A stretch of 64,000 nt of DNA from Comamonas sp. (GTDB lineage Bacteria; Pseudomonadota; Gammaproteobacteria; Burkholderiales; Burkholderiaceae_C): assembly GCA_021166775.1 (NCBI GenBank), contig JAJPEQ010000005.1, forward strand, positions 62,001 through 126,000, read 5' to 3'. Positions 17,493 through 24,732 of the stretch are shown here, in pieces. The position numbers and the translations under genes were made by a program. The notes under the pieces are model-generated. The model made no database searches and had not been told where the DNA came from. It saw only the letters and a list, made by a program, of their open reading frames with translations. The number at the start of each line of letters is the position of its first letter. Within the stretch, counting starts at the first letter, position 1.

Positions 17493-17506
17493 TTGATGCA
17501 AGTCAA
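17493..17506. promoter_or_regulatory. Crp/Fnr-type (ANR/DNR/FNR) binding site upstream of the heme cluster
   Basis: TTGATGCAAGTCAA fits TTGAY-N4-RTCAA in every defined position. It lies in the right place to activate transcription toward cpfC. The Crp/Fnr regulator at 12725 has an E..SR helix suited to this half-site, but a genomic FNR/ANR homologue elsewhere could equally bind it. Confidence 0.7.
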
Positions 17507-17596
17507 AATTGAAAATTTTCTTTGTCTGGCGACGTATCCGCAAAACCATCTCGTGATGGACGCCGGTTCAATTCCGTCTCCGTCGCTTGCATAGCA

Positions 17597-17863
17597 ATAC
17601 AGCGGGCGTATCTGCGGGCCCTGCCCGAGCAGCGAGACCTGATCGGTCACGCCGCCAGTCTGCTCGGGAAGAACTGATCCGGCTTCATGCTCGAAGCGGC
17701 CTGCGACCGTGCTCAGTCTGTTGTGCTGGATCAGGTCTTTTTCAACCTGGACGCCGACAAGTTCAAGCAGTTCACCGCGATGCTCGACGCACCTCCCGGC
17801 CCCAACCCCGGGCTTGAACGTCTCATGTCCGTCAAGGCACCCTGGAGCACCGGCGCGGCATGA
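17597..17863 (+). pseudogene. Broken DUF1778 (TacA-type) antitoxin
   Basis: In one frame the sequence reads LRALPEQRDLIGHAASLLGKN, then TGA at 17675-17677, then SGFMLEAACDRAQSVVLDQV and on to PGPNPGLERLMSVKAPWSTG. This is the course of a DUF1778 antitoxin with a stop where family members usually have Arg (a CGA to TGA change would do it). The N-terminal ribbon-helix-helix start (…INIRALPEQR) also lacks an ATG. A restart at ATG 17687 could yield a 58-residue C-terminal piece, the part that in TacA wraps the toxin. It overlaps the GNAT toxin gene by 4 bases (ATGA). Confidence 0.75.
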
Positions 17864-18351
17864 GCCTGAAACTGAGCGCACCGATTCCGCTCGCCACCAC
17901 CCACATCCCGGATGAGTTCGCTTGCGGTGAAGCCAATCTCGATGAATGGCTCAAGCGCCGGGCACTGACCAACCAATTGAGCAGTGCCAGCCGCACCTTC
18001 GTCGTCACCGATCAGGAAGGGCGTGTCTACGGCTACTACGCGATGGCCGCAAGTGCGGTTTCACATCAGGCAGCAACCAGCAACGCGCGACGCAACATGC
18101 CCGATCCCGTTCCAGTGATGGCTCTGGCCCGGCTGGCTGTCGACCACCGAGCGCAGGGAATCAAGCTTGGGGCGTCCCTCCTGCAGGATGCAGCCGGTCG
18201 CGCGGTGAGCGTTTCGCAGAACGCCGGTGTCAGGGCGCTGCTCGTCCACGCCATCCTCGACCGCGCCAAGCAGTTCTACGAGCACTACGGCTTCCAGGAG
18301 TCACCGCAGCATCCGATGACGCTGATGCTGCGCTTGTCTTCTCATTCATAG
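17860..18351 (+). CDS. GNAT-family toxin of a TacAT-type toxin-antitoxin system
   Basis: 163 aa acetyltransferase. The acetyl-CoA loop is ALARLAVDHRAQGIKLGASL and the C-terminal FYEHYGFQE gives the catalytic Tyr region of TacT-type toxins, which acetylate the amino group of aminoacyl-tRNAs and stop translation. The opening FACGEANLDEWLKRRALTNQ is typical of the family. The gene looks intact, while the antitoxin in front of it carries a stop codon, so either the C-terminal antitoxin fragment still neutralises it, another antitoxin does, or the toxin is inactive or not expressed. Confidence 0.85.
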   Translation: MSLKLSAPIPLATTHIPDEFACGEANLDEWLKRRALTNQLSSASRTFVVTDQEGRVYGYYAMAASAVSHQAATSNARRNMPDPVPVMALARLAVDHRAQGIKLGASLLQDAAGRAVSVSQNAGVRALLVHAILDRAKQFYEHYGFQESPQHPMTLMLRLSSHS

Positions 18352-18353
18352 CA

Positions 18354-18734
18354 TCACTCTGCGGCGACGGCGAAAGACCGCAGCCAGGGGTCGAGGTGGG
18401 CTATGTCGAACGTGCCCGACTCGAACATCTGCATCATCTCTGCATAGATCTGCATCGGCGAACGCTGCAAGCGCCAGCCATTGATGCGCAGGAACACGTC
18501 GGCAGCGGCAAAAGCGATGCGCTTGTTTCCGTCCACGAACGGATGGTTGATCGCCAGGCTTTCCAGCAGGGCAGCCGCCTCGGCCACGATGTCATCGTAG
18601 TACCCGGTCTGCGGGCGAAACAGTGCGGCATCCAGCGCTCCGGGATCGCGCAAACCCATTGCCCCGCCATACCGCTTCATCAGCAACGTGTGCATGCCCA
18701 GCACATCGGCCACGGTCAGGTAATCGTGAGCCAC
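18354..18734 (-). CDS. Fic/Doc-family toxin (death-on-curing type)
   Basis: 126 aa, the size of phage P1 Doc. The Fic motif is HPFVDGNKR (64-72), with the catalytic His at 64. Doc transfers phosphate onto elongation factor Tu and halts translation; other Fic proteins AMPylate. The opening YLTVADVLGMHTLLMKRYGG and LRDPGALDAALFRPQTGYYD are the usual Doc landmarks. It is 3 bases downstream of a small antitoxin-like gene, so this is probably a type II module. It ends 2 bases from the convergent GNAT toxin, making two back-to-back modules. Confidence 0.88.
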   Translation of the reverse strand: MAHDYLTVADVLGMHTLLMKRYGGAMGLRDPGALDAALFRPQTGYYDDIVAEAAALLESLAINHPFVDGNKRIAFAAADVFLRINGWRLQRSPMQIYAEMMQMFESGTFDIAHLDPWLRSFAVAAE

Positions 18735-18737
18735 GGT

Positions 18738-18983
18738 TTACTTGGCCAGTTCGCGGTAGAGGTTGTCGAACTCATCCAGACTGGACGCAAACGAAGCCAT
18801 CACGTGGCGGCGGGGGCGTTCCTTTTGCTGCCGGTCAATGTAGTCGCGCAGGGCGTCGTCAAGCACCGCCTGGAACTGGCGGCCTTGGCTTTCTGCAATT
18901 TGGCGCAGCGCCGCCAGCACATCGGGCGCGGCCTGGGAGGAAAACTTTTCGCGGATAGCAGGGGTCATGGCCATCTCCATCAT
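18738..18983 (-). CDS. Antitoxin partner of the Fic/Doc toxin
   Basis: 81 aa, starting at the first of several close Met codons (MMEMAM). The first half (AAPDVLAALRQIAESQGRQF … LDDALRDYI) is compatible with a ribbon-helix-helix or short helical DNA-binding domain, and the charged tail (RQQKERPRRHVMASFASSLD) would bind the toxin. Named from its position ahead of doc and its size; no close family was recalled. Two TCATGA palindromes at its promoter suggest autorepression. Confidence 0.7.
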   Translation of the reverse strand: MMEMAMTPAIREKFSSQAAPDVLAALRQIAESQGRQFQAVLDDALRDYIDRQQKERPRRHVMASFASSLDEFDNLYRELAK

Positions 18984-19006
18984 GATTCATCCTGACGATT
19001 CATGAT
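18979..19006. promoter_or_regulatory. Paired ATGATTCAT/ATTCATGAT sites at the antitoxin start
   Basis: ATCATGAT at 18979-18986 and TTCATGAT at 18999-19006 are two short near-palindromes with the antitoxin ATG within the first. Such paired sites are common toxin-antitoxin autoregulation operators. Confidence 0.45.
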
Positions 19007-19253
19007 AAAGCAAGATGAAAACGTTTACCACCTCTGGATGGCGTTCAATGCCTGACCGGCAGCCTTGGTTGATGATGAACCGGCGCGCGTAAATCGTTGA
19101 TTTTGCAAGAACCTCATCTGCGCCTACCCGCAGACCAAACGAAGAACAGAGACGGCTCTGGCGGAGAAAGTGGCCGATTCCGGGCGTTTTGATGGATGGC
19201 CACCCGCAGCAGAGTTGGCCGGAACCCCGCGTGGCGCGGGGATTTCAGGCAAG

Positions 19254-19283
19254 AAAAAGGGCCCGGAGATTTTCCGAGCCCTT
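19254..19283 (-). terminator. Rho-independent terminator of ssrA
   Basis: On the minus strand GGGCTCGGA pairs with TCCGGGCCC (one mismatch/wobble) around an AAAATC loop, followed by TTTTT. It lies just after the CCA end of tmRNA. A second GC hairpin (CCCCGCG/CGCGGGG at 19225-19241) follows without a T-run. Confidence 0.8.
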
Positions 19284-19288
19284 GTGTA

Positions 19289-19667
19289 TGGTGGAGCTGG
19301 CGGGAATTGAACCCGCGTCCGCAAGCCTTGTTCGGGCAGATCTACATGTTTAGCGTTCTGTTTTGAGTCTCGCCCGACATGCCGCGCAGACGCACGCTGC
19401 ATGCAAGGCCAGCATCCTTGAATCTCGCCGCGTGCCAAGGTGCCCGGCAAACGGCCAGCTGATGTGAATTCCCTTGCAGCCGGGAGGTATTGCTACCCCC
19501 TTGCCCAGCCCACCAGCGTGCTGTTGCAAGGCTCACCGGTGTTTAGGCGGCGAGTGCGAAACGTTCGTCGTTTGCAGTTACTTTTGTGAATGGAGATTTA
19601 CGAGCGTCACTCAAGCTCGACATGCACCACACCGCGTCCGAACCCACGTCGAAACCGGTACAGCCCC
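19289..19667 (-). ncRNA. ssrA: tmRNA (transfer-messenger RNA)
   Basis: One-piece tmRNA of about 379 nt. The 5' end GGGGCTGTACCGGTTTCGAC and the 3' end TTCAATTCCCGCCAGCTCCA, plus CCA, form the tRNA-Ala-like half, with a pairing acceptor stem. The open frame for the tag reads GCAAACGACGAACGTTTCGC… and ends ANDERFALAA-stop, as in betaproteobacteria. tmRNA with SmpB frees stalled ribosomes and marks the partial proteins for ClpXP/ClpAP (clpA and clpS are in this window). The 3' end of ssrA is a frequent integration site for islands; the toxin-antitoxin and heme region lies directly beyond it. Confidence 0.97.
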
Positions 19668-19676
19668 TTAGCGCGT

Positions 19677-19704
19677 ATTTTAGGCCAGAGCGCGCGACTT
19701 CAAG
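19677..19704 (-). promoter_or_regulatory. ssrA promoter
   Basis: Minus-strand CTTGAA (19704-19699) and TAAAAT (19682-19677) with a 16-bp spacer, about 10 bases upstream of the tmRNA 5' end region. Confidence 0.55.
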
Positions 19705-19724
19705 AGCCGCGCATGGTGATCGAT

Positions 19725-22700
19725 TCAGCCCACCCAGCGGCGAGCATTGCGCCACAGCCGCATCCAGGGGCTGAGCGCCGAGACGTCGCCCGCCGTCCAG
19801 CTCATCTGGGCGTTGCGGAACACCCGTTCGGGGTGGGGCATCATGGCGGTGAAGCGTCCGTCGGCGGTGGTCACCGCGGTCAGGCCCTCGGGGCTGCCGT
19901 TGGGGTTGGCCGGGTAAGCGTCGGTGACCTGGCCATGGTTGTCGACAAAACGCAGCGCACGCACCACCTCGGCCGCGTTGCCCCGGCGGGCAAAGTCGGC
20001 ATAGCCCTCGCCATGCGAAACGACGATGGGCAAGCGGCTGCCCGCCATGCCCGCGAAGAAGATGCTGGACGAATCGAGCACCTCCACCATGGACAGGCGC
20101 GCCTCGAAACGGTGGCTCTGGTTGGTGGTGAAGCGCGGCCAGGCGCTGGCGCCGGGAATGATCTCGGAGAGTTCGGCAAACATCTGGCAGCCGTTGCACA
20201 CGCCGAGCGCAAAGGTGTCGGCGCGGCCGAAGTAGGCCTGGAACTGCTCGGACAGGCGCGCGTTGAAGGTGATGGAGCGCGCCCAACCCACACCCGCGCC
20301 CAGCGTGTCGCCGTAGCTGAAGCCGCCGCAGGCCACCAGCCCCTTGAAGTCCTGCAGACTGGCGCGGCCGGCCTGCAGGTCGCTCATGTGCACGTCCACG
20401 GCGTCAAAGCCCGCCACGGTGAAGGCGTAGGCCATCTCCACATGCGAGTTCACGCCCTGCTCGCGCAGGATGGCGACCCTGGGCCGGGACAGGTTCAAAA
20501 AGGGCGCGGCCACATCCTCCTGCGGATCGAACGTGAGGTGCTGGTGCAGACCGGGGTTGGCCGGGTGGCCCGCCGCCGCGTGCTCGGCATCGGCGCAGAC
20601 GGGGTTGTCGCGCTGGCGCGCAATCTTCCAGCTCACGGTGTCCCAGACCTGGTGCAGGTTCTCCAGCGTCGCCCCGAAGGCCTTTTTCGCGTCGCGCCAG
20701 ACCTGCAGCTCGCCCTTGCCCGCCTTCATGGGCGAGGATTCGGGGCGGGTCTTGCCGATGAGGTGGCTGCATTGCACCAGACCGTGCTCGCGCAGCACCT
20801 GCATGACGGCGCCGCGCTCGGCGGTGCGGATCTGCAGCACCGCGCCGAGCTCCTCGTTGAACAGCGCGCGCAGCGTGAGCACGTCGCGGCGGCCGCTGAT
20901 CTGCTTGGTCCACTCCTTGGCTTCGAAGCTGTCCATGCGGCCGTCCTGGATGCCGTCGCCCTCGCTCACGAGCATGTCCACGTTCAGCGCCACGCCCACC
21001 TGGCCGGCAAAGGCCATCTCGGCCACGGCGGCGATCAGGCCGCCGTCGCTGCGGTCGTGGTAGGCGAGGATCAGGCCGCGCGCGCGCAGCGCGTTGACGG
21101 CGGCCACCAGGCGCTTGAGGTCTTGCGGATCATCCAGATCGGGCACCTCGGTGCCGCTCGCGCCCAGCACCTCGCCCAGGATGGAGCCGCCCATGCGCAT
21201 GCGACCGTGGCCGAGGTCGATGAGAACGATGGAGCTGTCCTCGACGCTGGCGTCGAGCTGCGGCGTGAGCGTGCCGCGCACATCCTGCAGCGTGGCAAAG
21301 GCGCTGACGATGAGGCTGACGGGCGAGACCACTTTCCGGGCGGCGCCCTCCGCGTTCCACTGCATGCGCATCGAGAGGCTGTCCTTGCCCACCGGAATGC
21401 CGATGTCCAATTGCGGGCACAGCTGCATCGCCACGGCGCGCACAGTGTCGTACAGCGCCGCATCCTCGCCCGGCTCGCCGCAGGCGGCCATCCAGTTGGC
21501 GCTGAGCTTGACGCGGGAGAGCTCGATGGGCGCGGCCAGCAGGTTGGTGATGGCTTCGGCCACGGCCATGCGCCCCGAGGCGGGGGCGTTCAGGCTCGCG
21601 AGCGGTGTGCGCTCGCCCATGGCCATGGCCTCACCCGCAAAGCCGCGGTAGTCGGCCAGCGTCACGGCCACGTCGGCCACGGGCAGCTGCCACGGCCCGA
21701 CCATCTGGTCGCGGTGCGTGAGGCCGCCGACGCTGCGGTCGCCGATGGTGACCAGAAAGCGCTTGCTCGCGACCGTGGGGTGGGCCAGCACCTCGATCAC
21801 GGCCTTTTCCAGCGGCAGATCGTCGAGCGGCAGCGGTGCGCCCTGGCGTGCGATGCGCGTGACGTCGCGCTGCATCCTGGGCGGCTTGCCGAGCAGCACG
21901 TCCATGGGCATGTGCACGGCCGGTTCGACGTCGAGCACCGGGTGTTCGGGGTCGGGAGCCAGGTTTTGCTCGGCGACGATCAGCTCACGCGCTTCGGTCG
22001 CCACGCCGACGACGGCGCACGGGCAGCGTTCGCGCTCGCACAGCGCCTGAAACGCCGCGAGCGACTCGGGCGCAAGGGCCAGCACATAGCGCTCCTGGCT
22101 CTCGTTGCTCCAGATTTCGCGCGGCGACAGGCCCGATTCCTCCAACGGCACCGCGCGCAGGTCAAAGCGCGCGCCTCGACCCGCGTCGTTGACGAGCTCC
22201 GGGAAGGCGTTGGAAAGCCCCCCCGCGCCCACGTCGTGGATGGCGAGAATGGGGTTGGCCGTCCCCAGCGCCGCGCACTGGTTGATGACCTCCTGCGCGC
22301 GCCGCTCGATCTCGGGGTTGCCGCGCTGCACGGAGTCGAAATCCAGATCGGCCGCGTTGGCGCCGCCGGCCATGGAGCTGGCCGCGCCGCCGCCCATGCC
22401 GATGCGCATGCCGGGGCCGCCCAGCTGCACCAGCAGCGTTCCGGCGGGGAAAGCCACCTTCTTCGTCAGCCCGGCATCGATGCTGCCCAGGCCGCCCGCG
22501 ATCATGATGGGCTTGTGGTAGCCGCGCTGCACGCCATCGACCAGCATCTCGTACTCGCGGAAATACCCGGCGAGATTGGGGCGCCCGAACTCGTTGTTGA
22601 AGGCCGCGCCGCCCAGCGGTCCCTCGGTCATGATCTGCAGGGCGCTGGCGATGTGATCGGGCTTGCCGATCTCGCTGCCCCAGAGCCTGGAGACGGTGAA

Positions 22701-23750
22701 CCCCGTGAGCCCCGCCTTGGGGCGCGAGCCGCGGCCGGTCGCGCCTTCGTCGCGGATTTCGCCGCCGGCGCCGGTGCTCGCACCCGGGAAGGGCGAGATC
22801 GCCGTGGGGTGGTTGTGCGTCTCCACCTTCATCAGCACATGGCGCAATACCTCATGTTTTTGATAGCTGCTCGCGCTTGTTCCACCTGTGCCAGAGGCCG
22901 ATTTTGCCAAAAATTCTTCGACCGGCGCACCTTCCATGACGGAGGCGTTGTCGGCATAGGCGACGACGGTGTGCCGGGGCGACGTGGCCTCGGTGTGACG
23001 GATCATGCCGAACAGGGTTTTCTCCTGCGCCACGCCGTCGATCGTGAACTGCGCGTTGAAGATCTTGTGGCGGCAGTGCTCGCTGTTGGCCTGCGCGAAC
23101 ATCATCAGCTCCACGTCCGTGGGGTTGCGCTTGAGGCCCTTGAACGCCTGCACCAGGTAGTCGATCTCGTCCTCGGCCAGCGCCAGGCCCCAGGCGGTAT
23201 TGGCCGCCACCAGCGCGGCGCGGCCCTGGCCGAGCACGTCCACGCGGGCCATGGGCTCGGCCTGCAGTGCCGTGAAGAGCCGCTCGGCGTGCTCGCGCGT
23301 GGCAACGACCGATTCGGTCATGCGGTCGTGCAGGAGCGCGGCCACCTGGGCACGCTGATCGGGCGTGAGCTGCGCCTTGCCGCCCAGCAATCCGCCCTTG
23401 AGCACCACGCGGTACTCGGTCACGCGCTCGATGCGCGCTACCTGCAGGCCGCAGTTGCGCGCGATGTCCGTGGCCTTGGAAGCCCAAGGCGAAATGGTGC
23501 CCATGCGCGGCGTGACGATGAAGACCTCGCCCTCTTGCCCGCCCGTGTATGGCTCGCCGTAGGTGAGCAGGGCCGCGAGCTTTTCCTGCTGCGCGCCATC
23601 GAGCACCTGGGCCGTGGCCACCAGATGCAGATGGCGGGCCTCGATGCCCGTCACCTTCGGGCCGATGGCCTGCAACTGGGGCAGAAGCTGCTCCGCGCGA
23701 AAGGAACCGAGGGCATTGCTGCCCGCAAACGTGGTGATATGCAAGGACAC
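19725..23750 (-). CDS. purL: Phosphoribosylformylglycinamidine synthase
   Basis: 1341 aa, slightly longer than E. coli PurL (1295 aa). It converts FGAR to FGAM with ATP and glutamine in purine synthesis. Domains: N-terminal PurS-like part, linker, two PurM-like ATP-binding halves ([43 protein letters not shown]) and a C-terminal glutamine amidotransferase with the Cys nucleophile in GVCNGCQMF and HPERVF. The GTG at 23750 ([15 protein letters not shown]) matches relatives; a 1381-residue reading from 23870 would add a low-quality tail. About 20 residues before MKVETHNHP come from a dispersed-repeat insertion (see 22854). Divergent from map. Confidence 0.95.
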   Translation of the reverse strand: MSLHITTFAGSNALGSFRAEQLLPQLQAIGPKVTGIEARHLHLVATAQVLDGAQQEKLAALLTYGEPYTGGQEGEVFIVTPRMGTISPWASKATDIARNCGLQVARIERVTEYRVVLKGGLLGGKAQLTPDQRAQVAALLHDRMTESVVATREHAERLFTALQAEPMARVDVLGQGRAALVAANTAWGLALAEDEIDYLVQAFKGLKRNPTDVELMMFAQANSEHCRHKIFNAQFTIDGVAQEKTLFGMIRHTEATSPRHTVVAYADNASVMEGAPVEEFLAKSASGTGGTSASSYQKHEVLRHVLMKVETHNHPTAISPFPGASTGAGGEIRDEGATGRGSRPKAGLTGFTVSRLWGSEIGKPDHIASALQIMTEGPLGGAAFNNEFGRPNLAGYFREYEMLVDGVQRGYHKPIMIAGGLGSIDAGLTKKVAFPAGTLLVQLGGPGMRIGMGGGAASSMAGGANAADLDFDSVQRGNPEIERRAQEVINQCAALGTANPILAIHDVGAGGLSNAFPELVNDAGRGARFDLRAVPLEESGLSPREIWSNESQERYVLALAPESLAAFQALCERERCPCAVVGVATEARELIVAEQNLAPDPEHPVLDVEPAVHMPMDVLLGKPPRMQRDVTRIARQGAPLPLDDLPLEKAVIEVLAHPTVASKRFLVTIGDRSVGGLTHRDQMVGPWQLPVADVAVTLADYRGFAGEAMAMGERTPLASLNAPASGRMAVAEAITNLLAAPIELSRVKLSANWMAACGEPGEDAALYDTVRAVAMQLCPQLDIGIPVGKDSLSMRMQWNAEGAARKVVSPVSLIVSAFATLQDVRGTLTPQLDASVEDSSIVLIDLGHGRMRMGGSILGEVLGASGTEVPDLDDPQDLKRLVAAVNALRARGLILAYHDRSDGGLIAAVAEMAFAGQVGVALNVDMLVSEGDGIQDGRMDSFEAKEWTKQISGRRDVLTLRALFNEELGAVLQIRTAERGAVMQVLREHGLVQCSHLIGKTRPESSPMKAGKGELQVWRDAKKAFGATLENLHQVWDTVSWKIARQRDNPVCADAEHAAAGHPANPGLHQHLTFDPQEDVAAPFLNLSRPRVAILREQGVNSHVEMAYAFTVAGFDAVDVHMSDLQAGRASLQDFKGLVACGGFSYGDTLGAGVGWARSITFNARLSEQFQAYFGRADTFALGVCNGCQMFAELSEIIPGASAWPRFTTNQSHRFEARLSMVEVLDSSSIFFAGMAGSRLPIVVSHGEGYADFARRGNAAEVVRALRFVDNHGQVTDAYPANPNGSPEGLTAVTTADGRFTAMMPHPERVFRNAQMSWTAGDVSALSPWMRLWRNARRWVG
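22854..22913. repeat. Dispersed comamonad repeat inserted in frame in purL
   Basis: TTTTTGATAGCTGCTCGCGC, followed by TTGTTCC…CCAGAGGCCGATTTTGCC: a near-standard copy of the repeat that is normally intergenic. In the purL frame it encodes about residues 278-299 ([18 protein letters not shown]), just before the conserved MKVETHNHP. Reading frame is kept. Confidence 0.75.
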
Positions 23751-23891
23751 GGGAAGGCCTGAAACGGGGGCTGATGCCTGCACGCGCCAGGGCCGCTGAC
23801 TGGGGCCTTGACATGCGCCGGGCTTTGCGGTTGCAAGAGGGCCGATTTTAGTGAACCTGCAAGCACGCACTGCGAATGGGATAATTTCTCA

Positions 23892-24707
23892 ATGACTATT
23901 GAAATCAAGGACGCAGCGGGCATCGTCGGCATGCGTGAAGCCTGCCGCCTCGCGGCGGATGTGCTCGACTACATCGCCCCACACATCGTGCCCGGCCTGC
24001 CCACCATCGAAATCGACCGGCTCGGCGCCGAGTGCATGAAGCAGCAGGGGACGGTCTCGGCCACCATCGGCTACCAGCCGCCGGGCTATCCGCCCTACCC
24101 TGGTCATCTGTGCACCTCGGTGAACCATGTGGTCTGCCACGGCATCCCAAACGAAAAGGCGCTCAAGAAGGGCGACATCGTGAACGTGGATGTGACGGTG
24201 ATCACCAAGGACGGCTGGTTCGGCGACACCAGCCGCACCTACCTCGTGGGCGAGTGCTCGATTGCGGCCAAACGGCTGGTCAAGCTCACCTACGAATCGA
24301 TGTGGCTGGGCATCCAGCAGGTGCGCCCCGGCGCGCGCCTGGGCGACATCGGCCACGCCATCCAGACCTTTGCCGAGAGCCACGGCCTGTCGGTGGTGCG
24401 CGAGTTCTGCGGGCATGGCATCGGCAAGAAATTTCACGACGAGCCGCAGGTACTGCACTACGGCCATCCCGGCACGGGCGTGGAACTGTTGCCCGGCATG
24501 ACCTTCACGATCGAGCCCATGCTCAACCTGGGCAAGCGCGACATCAAGGAACTGGGCAAGGATGGCTGGACCATCATCACCAAGGATCACAGCCTGTCGG
24601 CGCAGTGGGAGCACACCATCCTGGTGACGGAAACCGGCTTTGACGTGCTCACGCTCTCGCCCGGCTACCCGCCGCTGCCCGATTTCGTGACCGCGACGGC
24701 GACCTGA
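23892..24707 (+). CDS. map: Type I methionine aminopeptidase
   Basis: 271 aa, standard length for MetAP-I (264 aa in E. coli). It removes the N-terminal Met from new proteins. The five metal ligands are recognisable: Asp in NVDVTVI, Asp in GDTSRTY, His in CGHGIG, Glu in TIEPM and Glu in QWEHTILV; the substrate His is in SVNHVVCHG. The start chosen is the ATG of MTIEIKDAAGI; a longer frame begins inside the purL promoter region. In many Burkholderiales map is followed by glnD, as here (25-base gap), so co-transcription is likely. Confidence 0.95.
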   Translation: MTIEIKDAAGIVGMREACRLAADVLDYIAPHIVPGLPTIEIDRLGAECMKQQGTVSATIGYQPPGYPPYPGHLCTSVNHVVCHGIPNEKALKKGDIVNVDVTVITKDGWFGDTSRTYLVGECSIAAKRLVKLTYESMWLGIQQVRPGARLGDIGHAIQTFAESHGLSVVREFCGHGIGKKFHDEPQVLHYGHPGTGVELLPGMTFTIEPMLNLGKRDIKELGKDGWTIITKDHSLSAQWEHTILVTETGFDVLTLSPGYPPLPDFVTATAT

Positions 24708-24732
24708 CCCCCTCTCCTGCTCGGCGCATGCC

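Noticed and set aside
17265-17549. 94-residue minus-strand frame in the heme operon leader
   Set aside because: No ribosome site or known motif, and it would begin upstream of the predicted transcription start; left as leader only.
19289-19345. A plain tRNA gene suggested by the TTCAATTCCCGCC arm and CCA end
   Set aside because: The pairing 5' half lies over 300 bases away and a tag frame is between them, so it is tmRNA.
19590-23762. 1390-residue plus-strand frame opposite purL
   Set aside because: Antisense shadow of purL; low-complexity Ala/Arg/His composition and overlaps ssrA.
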